Shown here: piece after piece, positions 19,169 through 27,693 of the stretch | How positions within the stretch are numbered: position 1 is the first letter of the stretch | Layout: every line of letters starts with the position of its first letter | IMG/VR virus record: IMGVR_UViG_3300048549_000086 | Coordinates: 1 to 45,215 of that record | Strand: one strand, 5' to 3' | Length of the DNA: 45,215 nt | DNA from: a virus | Notes under the pieces: model-generated | The model's input: the letters and a program-made list of their open reading frames with translations, nothing else | What the model was told of the DNA's origin: nothing | Databases searched by the model: none | Program-made: the position numbers and the translations under genes

Positions 19169-19897
19169 CTATGTTACCGATGAATATCCGTACCTAAGAC
19201 CACCACCTGTGTTTTGCGGAATCATATAAGAACGCACATATCGTGTACGATTAATCAACATTGAACGCATGTACTTAATGCCTTCATCAAATTTTTCTTT
19301 CATTACCAACGCATCTTGTGTGTTGCCTCTAAACAGATATGCATAGTGCATTGCACCATCTACAATCACATGAGCAAATCTGTCTGGTATTACTATTGTG
19401 TCACCATGTGCAGACAAGTCTGATGAGAAGTTAAAGTATTCAAATACTAATATGTACGCTTTGTCTGGTTCTGGTGTAAGAATAAATTCAAGAGAAGGGG
19501 CGTGTACTACACGAGTAGGAACACCTTGAAAGCTGGTATTGTTATATTCTTGTGCTACAAATTTATCTAAATATTCTTCGTAAGTAAGGGGCATTATACG
19601 TGTTGTACTATTGCCTAAAGTAGAATCTTCTTTAATTCTAAAAGTATCAAAGTTAATTACTTTACAGTCAGCAGGAAAAGAATAACGGCTCTGATTAGCC
19701 GTTAGTGTGGTAGTCTGTGTGTTATGATTAAAAGGCCACTCAAATTCAGATTGATTTATATATCTAATAGATGAATTAACTGCGTCCTTTGCATGTGCAT
19801 AAAAACCTGTTGCACTCGCAAAGTTTGTAGAAGTCAGTTCGACTTCATTCAAACGCCGATTTACTTGATTAACTAATTGTAAAAATGTTGTAGCCAT
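19169..19897 (-). CDS. Head-tail adaptor (tail tubular protein A-like, 242 aa)
   Basis: The first residues, T-T-F-L-Q-L-V-N-Q-V-N-R-R-L-N-E, followed by K-D-A-V-N-S-S-I-R-Y-I-N and W-P-F, form the conserved helical start of podoviral adaptor proteins (T7 gp11-like), which join the portal to the nozzle. Length is close to the usual 190-240 residues. AAGGA lies seven bases before the ATG at 19897, and the nozzle gene follows after 9 bases. A terminator-like hairpin lies just upstream at 19910-19945, so expression requires read-through or a promoter I did not find. Confidence 0.85.
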   Translation of the reverse strand: MATTFLQLVNQVNRRLNEVELTSTNFASATGFYAHAKDAVNSSIRYINQSEFEWPFNHNTQTTTLTANQSRYSFPADCKVINFDTFRIKEDSTLGNSTTRIMPLTYEEYLDKFVAQEYNNTSFQGVPTRVVHAPSLEFILTPEPDKAYILVFEYFNFSSDLSAHGDTIVIPDRFAHVIVDGAMHYAYLFRGNTQDALVMKEKFDEGIKYMRSMLINRTRYVRSYMIPQNTGGGLRYGYSSVT

Positions 19898-19909
19898 TTA
19901 CGTTTCCTT

Positions 19910-19945
19910 AAAAGAAAGAATGAAGGGGCAAGTTGCCCTGCCCCC
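19910..19945 (-). terminator. Probable rho-independent terminator after capsid/decoration genes
   Basis: Read on the minus strand, GGGGCA (19944-19939) and TGCCCC (19930-19925) form a 6-bp stem, and an alternative GGGCAA/TTGCCC pairing overlaps it. A pyrimidine-rich, T-rich tract follows on the minus strand (19924-19910). It sits in the 57-base gap between the decoration-like gene and the adaptor gene. Partial termination here would raise capsid output over tail output, as in many phages; that consequence is inferred. Confidence 0.65.
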
Positions 19946-19954
19946 TCAAGTTAT

Positions 19955-20434
19955 TTAGGCAAGCGTATCACGGTCTACTTCGTTAGCAGCCGTATCACCT
20001 TGGTCACTGATGTCCATCATTACAGCGTAAGCACGTAGCTTACCTGCTGTAAATGACGCACCACTACCCGCCAATACAAAGTCAATTGTATCAGCAGTTG
20101 TAGATGGTGCTAACCCATCAATTGCAACCTGTGGAGCGTAAGCACCATCAGATGCACCGTCAATGTCCAGTGCCGCAGCAAACTCATCAACATCACCACC
20201 AGTGAAGCCAAGAGCAGCAGTTGCATCTGTAGCCGTATTCATAGTTGCAGATTCTACAACTTGAAAACCTGCTGCCATGATTAGTGTGTTAGCAGGTACG
20301 GTAATTGCCTGAATAGTATCGCCGGGAGCAATGCTATTTGTAGTCAGGTCAATTGTCACATCAACATAGTACGGGTTACGTCCACGCTGTGAGTTCCCTG
20401 AAGCGGGATGAAGAAGTGCAGTAATGTTAGCCAT
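19955..20434 (-). CDS. Probable capsid decoration or head-associated protein (159 aa)
   Basis: It lies 13 bases downstream of the major capsid gene with a strong AGGGGG site eight bases before the ATG. The protein is Thr/Ala/Asp-rich, without Cys, and predicted to be mostly beta. It has the segments Y-Y-V-D-V-T-I-D-L and V-P-A-N-T-L-I-M-A-A-G-F-Q-V-V, and A-L-G-F-T-G-G-D-V-D-E-F. I have seen this layout in small proteins next to the capsid gene of marine podoviruses, where they are taken as head decoration or cement proteins. The role is from position, not from a named domain. Confidence 0.65.
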   Translation of the reverse strand: MANITALLHPASGNSQRGRNPYYVDVTIDLTTNSIAPGDTIQAITVPANTLIMAAGFQVVESATMNTATDATAALGFTGGDVDEFAAALDIDGASDGAYAPQVAIDGLAPSTTADTIDFVLAGSGASFTAGKLRAYAVMMDISDQGDTAANEVDRDTLA

Positions 20435-20447
20435 GTCTTATTCCCCC

Positions 20448-21503
20448 TTAAACCAAGTTAAACTTAGCGTTCACAAGTGCTTCTGGACGAAGAATCTTGC
20501 GACCGTACAAATGCATACCACGAACAATGTCAGCAAAGCTGTCAGGGTCACGATATGTCTCAGTCTTGTTAATCTGCTCTGCAGTGGCTACAGCAGATGA
20601 ATGTCCACCAACAATCACACCGTAGTTGGATGCGTTAGTACCGCCAGTGGTATCTGAACCCGTTCCAATTGAAGGTAAGTTGTTTGAAACATACACTTGG
20701 AAGCCGTGCAAGTTACTGATTACCAGACCGTTTTGAAGGCCAGAACCACCAAAGTCTGAGTTTAGAAGTTTTGAATCTTCGTCCTTCAGTACTTCCATGA
20801 ATACTGGGTCAATTACGAGCCAGCGGCCTTGCGAGTCTACATTTTGCTGGTCTAGCTTACGAGCCATACGAGCAATAATCATGGTTGGATTAGCATTACC
20901 TGAACCCGGTACTGAAGAAGCACCCGGCAAGCGTGGCTGAATACCAATTGATGAACCACCTGAACCGCCAAAGTCATCGGCTTCCAGTTTCATTGAAGAC
21001 AGTAGTTCGTCTGTACCTGCAGTTGAAACAGCAACAGAACCGTTTACAGTTGTGTTAACTGTGTCTGGTGCGCCGTGAATTGCAGATTGTTTAAAACCGC
21101 ACAGGTAACCAAGAACGTCTTGGTCAAACTGGTCAGCAAGGCGATACGCAGCACGGTCGCTTGCCAGTGACTGGAAGTTTACGTGTGAGTGTGCCTCTTC
21201 AATGTCGTCAACCTTAAATGCAAAGTAGTTAGCTTTGTCAACTGTCAGGTTGAAGTCTTCGTCATCAAGGTCTTGAGGAGTGATTGTAGTACCACGCTCA
21301 TATGCCTTAACTGTAATCTCTGGTTCTTTGATGATTTTAACTGAATCGCCCATTGAAGCGATTTCACCAAAGTAATCAGAGTTGGTGATTGCCTCACAAA
21401 CAGCGGCCTTGCGGAAAGCAAGTTGCACCTGTTTGGAGTAAATTACTGGTGAGAAATTACCATTAGGCAGGTTCCCATATCCAGCAGCGGAAGTAAAAGC
21501 CAT
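20448..21503 (-). CDS. Major capsid protein (HK97-fold type, 351 aa)
   Basis: It is the first gene after the 21706-21733 promoter and directly follows scaffold, the usual place for the coat protein. Features typical of podoviral coat proteins are an N-arm with Y-S-K-Q-V-Q-L-A-F-R-K-A-A-V, then G-D-S-V-K-I, I-T-P-Q-D-L-D-D-E-D-F-N and D-D-I-E-E-A, and a late R-P-E-A-L-V-N-A-K-F. Length fits. I place the start at the second of two close ATGs (21503) because AGGAG then lies six bases upstream; the first ATG (21509) abuts that site directly. No chemistry beyond shell assembly is expected. Confidence 0.88.
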   Translation of the reverse strand: MAFTSAAGYGNLPNGNFSPVIYSKQVQLAFRKAAVCEAITNSDYFGEIASMGDSVKIIKEPEITVKAYERGTTITPQDLDDEDFNLTVDKANYFAFKVDDIEEAHSHVNFQSLASDRAAYRLADQFDQDVLGYLCGFKQSAIHGAPDTVNTTVNGSVAVSTAGTDELLSSMKLEADDFGGSGGSSIGIQPRLPGASSVPGSGNANPTMIIARMARKLDQQNVDSQGRWLVIDPVFMEVLKDEDSKLLNSDFGGSGLQNGLVISNLHGFQVYVSNNLPSIGTGSDTTGGTNASNYGVIVGGHSSAVATAEQINKTETYRDPDSFADIVRGMHLYGRKILRPEALVNAKFNLV

Positions 21504-21659
21504 TTCCATCTCCTGTTATTAGCTTTACAGATGCAAACATTACAAGTCTTAGCAGAGGCTGAACAACGTAGGGTGTGTATTCTAGTTAGGTGGCCGCCCA
21601 ACTATTCAACAGGCCATGTTTATCAGGTAATCCGAAAGGGTTATTGTTGTTTGCTGATT

Positions 21660-21696
21660 ATAAGTGTAACCAAGTAGCTACCTCAGTTACACTTAT
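21660..21696. promoter_or_regulatory. 11-bp inverted repeat in capsid leader (operator or RNA hairpin)
   Basis: ATAAGTGTAAC (21660-21670) and GTTACACTTAT (21686-21696) are perfect inverted repeats separated by 15 bases. They lie just downstream of the minus-strand promoter, at roughly +3 to +40 of the expected transcript. That position suits an operator, or a 5'-end hairpin protecting the capsid mRNA. The half-site AAGTGT also occurs near the other late promoter. Confidence 0.6.
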
Positions 21697-21705
21697 CTGA
21701 CTATA

Positions 21706-21733
21706 GTTATATGTAAAAATAACTGCTTGTCAA
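21706..21733 (-). promoter_or_regulatory. Sigma70-type promoter for capsid/tail unit
   Basis: On the minus strand the sequence is TTGACA (21733-21728), 16 bases, then TATAAC (21711-21706). The -35 box is a perfect match and the -10 box matches at five of six positions. It faces the capsid gene and sits in one of the largest gaps of the late block. It implies that host sigma70-like RNA polymerase transcribes the virion genes. Confidence 0.75.
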
Positions 21734-21748
21734 CCTTTTTTTACACTT

Positions 21749-22624
21749 TTATCTAGCAGAGCCAGATACATCATAGATAAACTTACCAGAACGGATAGCT
21801 TCCATAATTTCGTCAGAACGCTTTTCGTATTCTTGTGCTGACATTTTTTGTACCTGTGATTCTTTTAGATACGTAGTGCTTTCTTGTTCTTGCGGCTTAC
21901 TACGTGAGTTCTTTGTAGACACAGACTTAGCTGCATCTTTATCCGCCTTGGGTTTTTCTTTACCAATACCCATGTCGGCTTTGTACAAATCTATGGCTCG
22001 TGCAGCAGAACGTGCGTCATTGTCATTGTCATACAATGCATCCTGTACCCATTTAGGCTGTTCGTCAGCCCACTCGTGAAACTCATCGCTGTCACGAATC
22101 TCACCAAAGTCAGGATGTATGCGCATTAATTCTACTTCAGCTTTTTCTTTAGTAGCATTTGTCTGCAACTCATCAATTGCTTTCATTCGTTCTTCAAGGG
22201 CAGTAGATTGCTCACGTGCCTTTTTCATTGCAATTGTTTCAACGATAGCTGCTACATCTGGATAGTCTGCCGCCCACTGTTCGATGTCCTCATCAGACTT
22301 AGGCAGTTTCATTTCTTTCTGTGTAGCTTGACTGAGTTGAGATTTGAGTGCTTCAATCTCTTTCTTTAATTCTTCAGACTGCTGTTGTTGATGCCTACGC
22401 AAGTCAGAGTAACGCTTCTTAAATGTTTTCTCTTCTGCGCTAGTAGGTTCAGCTTCTTCTGGTTCAGCAGCGTTTTGCTCTACTTCACCCTTCTGTTCCT
22501 TCATCAACTGTTCTAGTTCTTCTTCTTCCATCTTGCGTTTTTCTTCGTTAGTGTATTTACGATTTGCAAACGCAATCTTCTTTTCAGGCTGCATTTCTTC
22601 AGCCATAATAGCTTGTTCTGCCAT
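21749..22624 (-). CDS. Scaffolding protein (291 aa)
   Basis: It lies immediately upstream of the major capsid gene and downstream of the portal group. The protein is extremely charged (E/K/Q-rich), predicted to be almost wholly helical with long coiled coils (residues about 25-165), and contains no Cys. The C-terminus is basic and serine-rich before a short ordered end, I-M-E-A-I-R-S-G-K-F-I-Y-D-V-S-G-S. These are the hallmarks of capsid scaffolds, which bind coat protein through the C-terminal end and leave the head during maturation. AAGGAAG lies seven bases before the ATG. Confidence 0.82.
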   Translation of the reverse strand: MAEQAIMAEEMQPEKKIAFANRKYTNEEKRKMEEEELEQLMKEQKGEVEQNAAEPEEAEPTSAEEKTFKKRYSDLRRHQQQQSEELKKEIEALKSQLSQATQKEMKLPKSDEDIEQWAADYPDVAAIVETIAMKKAREQSTALEERMKAIDELQTNATKEKAEVELMRIHPDFGEIRDSDEFHEWADEQPKWVQDALYDNDNDARSAARAIDLYKADMGIGKEKPKADKDAAKSVSTKNSRSKPQEQESTTYLKESQVQKMSAQEYEKRSDEIMEAIRSGKFIYDVSGSAR

Positions 22625-22701
22625 TGTGTGCTTCCTTTTGTTGGGGCCAACGTAGCCACGCCGGGGTGGGGGATGGGTAGGCCAACTGATTTGCAGCTAT
22701 A

Positions 22702-25413
22702 TTATGCTGCTTCTTCTACGACCTCTTGTAGATTCATCATTTCAAGAAGTTCTTCTTCTATACCATCTTCATCTACCATGTCGTAATCTGAGTATACTAC
22801 TTTGTCTTCTGCAACCATTCTATGATTTTCATTGGTTATAGTGTACAACAAATCTTCTGTTTCTGCGGGGGTTGCATTTTCTGCATTACGAGTAAATTTC
22901 CATACCCCTTGTTCCCGCACAGGGTGTGTACCTGTTACTTTTGTTGTTCCGTACATATACCAATCTGATTTAGAGCCATCTCCTATAATAGCTAGTCGAA
23001 CTTTACCACCATCCATCATAGTGTCTCCAACTTTAATATTTTCCACAGATTTAAGAGAACCGTCTTGCATGAAGAATTTAGTTCCCGCAGCAAAACAACC
23101 GGGGCCACCGCTAGAGCTACCGCTGGCACTGTTGTCCTCTTTACCAACTGCTGCATCTCTATCTTCTGACCTTACGCCGCCACCAAATGATGCATCCAAA
23201 TCTTCTGACCTTACGCCGCCACCTTTGCCAGTAGCCACATCAGCTTTACCGAAATCTGCAGCAGATTTTCCAGAGGTGTGGCTAAAGCCTCTATCTTCTC
23301 TGCCATTGGCTTTGTCTCGTTGTATCTTTGCTTGTTGTCGTTTCTTTTCTGCCAAACTTTTATAATATGATCCAGCTTTAGTATAAGCATTTTTTATAGG
23401 CTCCATCAATCCTGTTTTAACATTTCTTGACATTGCTCTTGTTTTATAACCATTAATTTCTTCGCCCGCTTCAATTGAGTCAAGTTCAGCCTGTGCTTCT
23501 TCCATAACATTTTCCATTGATTTAGCATAGTCGCTATTACTAAGAGTGCCACCATTAAGCATAGACCGTGGTAAACTATCACTTCTTGGTGTATCTGAAT
23601 CTGGTCCAAATTCTGAATTAAGATAATTTTCATACCCTTTTTTCATTGCTTCATATGCGTCTATTTCTATTTGTTTAGCTTTAGTAGAACTAAGAACACC
23701 AGAAATAGCTGCATCTACATTTTCACCAGCTTTTGCCGCTGCGTGTGCTGCATTTATGGCTTCTGCTACAAGATCAGCTTGAGCATTAGACATCATTTGA
23801 TCTGTATTAATCATACCCATGTGTTCTAGTGTATTTGTTTTACCAGTATGCCCAGCTATAGCCATATCATTTAAACTAGAGTCCAAAAACCCTATACCTT
23901 TTCCTAGCGCTGTTGCCGCACCCGTTACACCAAAAGACCCAGCTTGATACATTCCTTGTTTAGCTATAGCTTTTTTGTAATTATCGTTACTGAATCCAAA
24001 TTCAACATTTCCTCCATATGCTTCAGTAGTAGAGTCAAAACCTTGAAAGGGAGATTGCACTCTTGCTGTTTGTCCTACGGGTGTGGTTGAAGTGGTCGTT
24101 CCAACACTAGTAGAAGGCGTAGTAACATCGGTCATATTTGGGCCTTTATCATCCCTATCTGTAACGGTAGTAGTTGGTCCACTTAATTGAGTAACAGGTT
24201 GTTCTTGTTTAGGTTGATTTTCTTGAGGTCTATACCCATCAGGAATAGGGTAAACAGGCTTACCGTCTACAAATGCTATCTGTAATACTTGTCCTGCGTC
24301 ATTTACATAAGTGCGCAACTCTGAACCCTGATAACCCGAACCAACCATTTGACCAAAGGTAGGTATATTAGTTGTTTGATCTGCTGTAGTATATTGCGTA
24401 CCCGTATATTGCAAAGGTTGCATATATGGTTGTGTGCCTGTATATGGCGTGTATCCCGTATTAGGTGTTTGTTGACTTGGTTGAAAACCGCCTATACCTG
24501 TTCCGGGCATACTATATGTACCTGTCTGCGGATTATAGGTAGGAACCATACCGCCAACATTCATTCTTAATGAATCATTATTCTCACCATCATCTTCTAC
24601 TTCAAGGTCATACATATCAAATGGTAGATCATCTGGCATAGTAGCTTCTTCACTATTACCCATTTGACCCATCTCTTCCATTTGGGCTAGACCCATCTTA
24701 GCTTCCTGACGCATACGCATCAAGTTCTCAAGGCCAATATAACGAACTACGTCTGCAGGAAATACAAATTCACCCTCACTGAGTTGAGCAGGAATGTCAT
24801 CACGGACTTCTTCTTGTGTTGAGCCGGGTGGTACATCATTACCAGACACAGGGTCTACTGTGCCACCTTCGTCCATAAGTCCACCATCGTTAAAGCCACG
24901 TTCTACTGGCTCAAAGAGTTCCATTTGTTTTGCAAGACCGCCTGTTTTCATTTCAATTTCCCTTCGCCCTTCAGTGCTTCTACGAGGACTTGTACCTTCA
25001 CTTTTATCTTCAAAGTCCTGAAGTTTCATCTGTTCTACCGCAGCTTTTGCAGCTTTAATAAATCCCTCTTCACTAGAATCTCCAGAGTCAATAAGTCTAT
25101 CTCTAAGCCTACTACCATACTTATTATTGTTTATATCTATTTCGCTTTCCTTGCCATCTGATTCCATCAATTTAGTATTAATAAATTTACTAGCAATTGT
25201 TTTACCCATATTATTTTCTTGACCGGGTACATTTTTAATTAACCCACCTAAAAGAATATGACGCAAAGTATCTTCATATGAATCATCTTGTTTTGTTTGT
25301 GCGGAGTAATCTCTAGCATCTTTAGTTGCACGTGTTGTAGCGTCACGCACACCTAAAAAATCTGCAGCATCTCTTCTAGCTTGACGTATGCTGTACTCTT
25401 TTTTATCCGCCAT
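22702..25413 (-). CDS. Virion-associated protein ending in a Hint (intein/hedgehog) domain (903 aa)
   Basis: The ATG at 25413 is preferred to one at 25422 because AAGGG then lies nine bases upstream. The N-terminal 150 residues are charged helices. Residues about 175-275 carry D-G-G-L-M-D-E-G-G-T-V-D-P-V-S-G, then L-S-E-G-E-F-V-F-P-A-D-V-V-R-Y-I-G, a block I know from many marine podovirus virion proteins. A Gly/Thr/Gln/Tyr-rich low-complexity stretch and an Ala-rich helical region follow. The last 131 residues are a Hint domain starting G-P-G-C-F-A-A-G-T, with D-G-S-L-K-S-V-E-N-I-K-V-G-D (block A) and T-G-T-H-P-V (block B). No extein and no terminal H-N are present. It lies between portal and scaffold, so the protein may act in the head or portal vertex. 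Confidence 0.8.
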   Translation of the reverse strand: MADKKEYSIRQARRDAADFLGVRDATTRATKDARDYSAQTKQDDSYEDTLRHILLGGLIKNVPGQENNMGKTIASKFINTKLMESDGKESEIDINNNKYGSRLRDRLIDSGDSSEEGFIKAAKAAVEQMKLQDFEDKSEGTSPRRSTEGRREIEMKTGGLAKQMELFEPVERGFNDGGLMDEGGTVDPVSGNDVPPGSTQEEVRDDIPAQLSEGEFVFPADVVRYIGLENLMRMRQEAKMGLAQMEEMGQMGNSEEATMPDDLPFDMYDLEVEDDGENNDSLRMNVGGMVPTYNPQTGTYSMPGTGIGGFQPSQQTPNTGYTPYTGTQPYMQPLQYTGTQYTTADQTTNIPTFGQMVGSGYQGSELRTYVNDAGQVLQIAFVDGKPVYPIPDGYRPQENQPKQEQPVTQLSGPTTTVTDRDDKGPNMTDVTTPSTSVGTTTSTTPVGQTARVQSPFQGFDSTTEAYGGNVEFGFSNDNYKKAIAKQGMYQAGSFGVTGAATALGKGIGFLDSSLNDMAIAGHTGKTNTLEHMGMINTDQMMSNAQADLVAEAINAAHAAAKAGENVDAAISGVLSSTKAKQIEIDAYEAMKKGYENYLNSEFGPDSDTPRSDSLPRSMLNGGTLSNSDYAKSMENVMEEAQAELDSIEAGEEINGYKTRAMSRNVKTGLMEPIKNAYTKAGSYYKSLAEKKRQQAKIQRDKANGREDRGFSHTSGKSAADFGKADVATGKGGGVRSEDLDASFGGGVRSEDRDAAVGKEDNSASGSSSGGPGCFAAGTKFFMQDGSLKSVENIKVGDTMMDGGKVRLAIIGDGSKSDWYMYGTTKVTGTHPVREQGVWKFTRNAENATPAETEDLLYTITNENHRMVAEDKVVYSDYDMVDEDGIEEELLEMMNLQEVVEEAA
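23161..23223 (-). repeat. Short tandem repeat before the Hint domain
   Basis: A 24-base unit occurs twice at a 39-base period (23161-23184 and 23200-23223). On the minus strand it encodes the repeated peptide G-G-G-V-R-S-E-D in the flexible linker ahead of the Hint domain. It probably arose by a recent local duplication. Confidence 0.75.
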
Positions 25414-25612
25414 TGACTGCATCCCTTAGTGTTTTAATACTACGTAACACTGCAATCGCCCCTTGCGCACGATGCATAAAAACTGTGTTATCGCCTTGTT
25501 CTAATGTACGATGTTGCTGTTCAATCAGCGCATCTAAATACTTATTGAAGTGGTCCCATTGGCGGCTGTTGCTGACCATTGGCTTCAGCTTGCTGAGTAT
25601 TTCCTTGTCCAT
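25403..25612 (-). CDS. Small protein coupled to portal (69 aa)
   Basis: The helical protein has W-D-H-F-N-K-Y-L-D-A-L-I-E and Q-G-A-I-A-V-L-R-S-I-K-T-L-R-D-A-V-N. Similar short proteins sit just after the portal in many marine podoviruses. It overlaps the portal gene end by 71 bases and the next gene by 11. I use the ATG at 25612, with AAGGA ten bases upstream; a GTG at 25633 would add seven residues. Function unknown; co-translation with portal suggests a portal or packaging accessory. Confidence 0.65.
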   Translation of the reverse strand: MDKEILSKLKPMVSNSRQWDHFNKYLDALIEQQHRTLEQGDNTVFMHRAQGAIAVLRSIKTLRDAVNGG

Positions 25613-27683
25613 TCGCACTAAATCCTTGTTCACCCGGCACAGGAGCCTGTCCAGTACCTACGTTGCCACCACCCGCACCTGTCGGGTCCATTGCATCCGC
25701 ACCCGGCGGTGGTGTCATACCACCCTGCTCTGGTTGCATTGGCTGCTGGAAGCCCTTCATAATTTCTGCTTGCAGTGCAGCTTCGTCCATATTGTTGGTT
25801 ACTTTGTCGGGGTCTAAGTCCATAGACTTTGCAATCTCACGGATTACATACTGGAACTTAGCAAAGGGTGCGAGTGCAGGATTACTTGCAATTTGCAAGA
25901 ACTGCATTAGACGTTGGCTACGCACTTCGTTAGCCATAAGACTTTCTGTACCCCGTGCTTTAACTTCCAAGTCTCCTTTGATTTCTGGGTCAAAGTCAAA
26001 CTGCATATTAAAGCGGAAGAAGCCTTCACCAAGTGGGCGAAGCAGATAGTCGTCTACATTCTTAATAACTGTTTTGGTGCTACCTTGTGCGGCACCCATT
26101 AGCATTGAGATACCTGAAGCTGTACGGCCTACACCAGATACACCTGTCTGTCCATGCGCAAATGATGGGAAGCCTGTGCTTTCATCTGCCAGTACACGTG
26201 CCTTGTCAAACAGCATCATGTTTTCAGATGACACGTTAGGGAACTTTGTGCCAAAAATAGCTTGACCCGGTGCGCCACCCTGTCTGCGGAATACCTTGCC
26301 CGGATACAGTGACAAGTCCTGACCCGGCACTAGGTTTGTTTCGTCTACTTCAACAATCAAGTTGCCTGACAACACAGCATTATCAACAGCCATACGCATA
26401 AAGCCATTCATCAGCGTCTGTGTATCGTCCATGTTTTCTGCAATACCTACACCGAAGAATGAATATGGGTTTAGTTCATATGGTGAAGCAGAGTATGGAA
26501 TCTTAGATGGCTTGAATGGATTAAGAACCATACGCATTAGTTTGTTATTACAAATCCACACATTCGCTTGTAACTCATCAAACTCTGTCAGTTCTTTTGG
26601 AATGTCAATACCCTGCTCTTCCAGCAGTTCTGTATCAACCATGCCCCAGTACTCAAGTACCTCAAAGCGGTCTACACCATGTTCTGGTGCATAGTCAGAT
26701 AAATCATCTTCCCAATATTGCTTGGTGTAGTTCTCACCCATAGCAATCACTTCATTGATAACTTCACCACGGAAGTATGGACGCTTCTTTAGGTTACGTA
26801 ATTGTGTACGAGACATCTTGTGACGTTCAATTACATACTGTGCTTCATCCATGTTGTTAGCATCTGGGTCTGGATAGAAGTTCCAAACAGATACATGGTT
26901 TACTTGTGGGATTGTTTTAAACAGTGGGTCATACTCGCCATCGTCATTCCAGTTAGGATATTCTTTGTCTACAGCAAACGGCCCCTTCATAACACCTGTA
27001 CCAAACAATGCCATTTCAAATGCTGCATTGCGAAGATGTTTAGTAGCACCAGATTCTTCTAGTTGGTCATGTATCTTCTTTTGCATTTTCTTTGCGGCAA
27101 TTAATGCTGGGCTAAATGCAATAGAGGTAGGTGTCTTACCCGGCCCTTCTTTTAATTTGTCAGAAACAGGTTCCAGTTTGCTTTCCAGCACCCCAAGTTT
27201 TTCTTGTAAGGACTGCGCTGTGGCTCCCGGCGGTAAGTCTTTTCCGTCACCTGCAAAACCGTAGGGACTAGAAATAGCAGTTTCACCACGTAATTGTTCT
27301 GGTTCTTTAGGGTCAAAATGTACATCGGCAACAACCCCCTCTGGTAATTCAGTCGGCTCAATAGATAAAGGAAAACGCTGGTTAGCAAACAAGACATCAA
27401 CAATCTGTCCATATGCCGCCAGCGTTTTGGTTTTTGTTACTTTAATAAATACTCGTGACTTTTCCGATTCGGTAAACTGTACATCCGGCCCGTACAAACC
27501 ACGATAGTTACGATAGGCTTTTAGCCAACGTTGTTCATCATCATAACGATAATCTTCAGATCGCTTATAACGATCTAACACAAATGGAATAATGTTACTT
27601 ACGTCTACGTCCGAAACAGATGTATCATCACTATCTTCTAGTGCAATAGCATCATCTTCAATCATAATATCATCTTCGTTCAT
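25542..27683 (-). CDS. Portal protein (713 aa)
   Basis: It follows the terminase large subunit after 10 bases. Features include an acidic start, then a helical region D-Y-R-Y-D-D-E-Q-R-W-L-K-A-Y-R-N-Y-R-G-L, and K-S-R-V-F-I-K-V-T-K-T-K-T. The middle has V-S-V-W-N-F-Y-P-D-P-D-A and Y-V-I-E-R-H-K-M-S-R-T-Q-L, typical of large portals of the P22/HMO-2011 kind. The C-terminus is Gln/Gly/Pro-rich and looks disordered. The ATG at 27683 is preferred because AAGGA lies seven bases upstream; the longer frame would need a TTG inside the terminase end. The ring is expected at the packaging vertex. Confidence 0.85.
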   Translation of the reverse strand: MNEDDIMIEDDAIALEDSDDTSVSDVDVSNIIPFVLDRYKRSEDYRYDDEQRWLKAYRNYRGLYGPDVQFTESEKSRVFIKVTKTKTLAAYGQIVDVLFANQRFPLSIEPTELPEGVVADVHFDPKEPEQLRGETAISSPYGFAGDGKDLPPGATAQSLQEKLGVLESKLEPVSDKLKEGPGKTPTSIAFSPALIAAKKMQKKIHDQLEESGATKHLRNAAFEMALFGTGVMKGPFAVDKEYPNWNDDGEYDPLFKTIPQVNHVSVWNFYPDPDANNMDEAQYVIERHKMSRTQLRNLKKRPYFRGEVINEVIAMGENYTKQYWEDDLSDYAPEHGVDRFEVLEYWGMVDTELLEEQGIDIPKELTEFDELQANVWICNNKLMRMVLNPFKPSKIPYSASPYELNPYSFFGVGIAENMDDTQTLMNGFMRMAVDNAVLSGNLIVEVDETNLVPGQDLSLYPGKVFRRQGGAPGQAIFGTKFPNVSSENMMLFDKARVLADESTGFPSFAHGQTGVSGVGRTASGISMLMGAAQGSTKTVIKNVDDYLLRPLGEGFFRFNMQFDFDPEIKGDLEVKARGTESLMANEVRSQRLMQFLQIASNPALAPFAKFQYVIREIAKSMDLDPDKVTNNMDEAALQAEIMKGFQQPMQPEQGGMTPPPGADAMDPTGAGGGNVGTGQAPVPGEQGFSANGQGNTQQAEANGQQQPPMGPLQ

Positions 27684-27693
27684 ATCGTTTTCC

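Larger units (their letters stand above)
21504..21748 (-). promoter_or_regulatory. Capsid leader region
   Basis: This 245-base gap between scaffold and capsid genes holds the promoter at 21706-21733 and the inverted repeat at 21660-21696. About 150 bases of untranslated leader follow before the capsid ribosome site AGGAG. I see no open frame of note on either strand. A long leader before the most abundant virion protein is consistent with separate control of coat expression. Confidence 0.6.
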
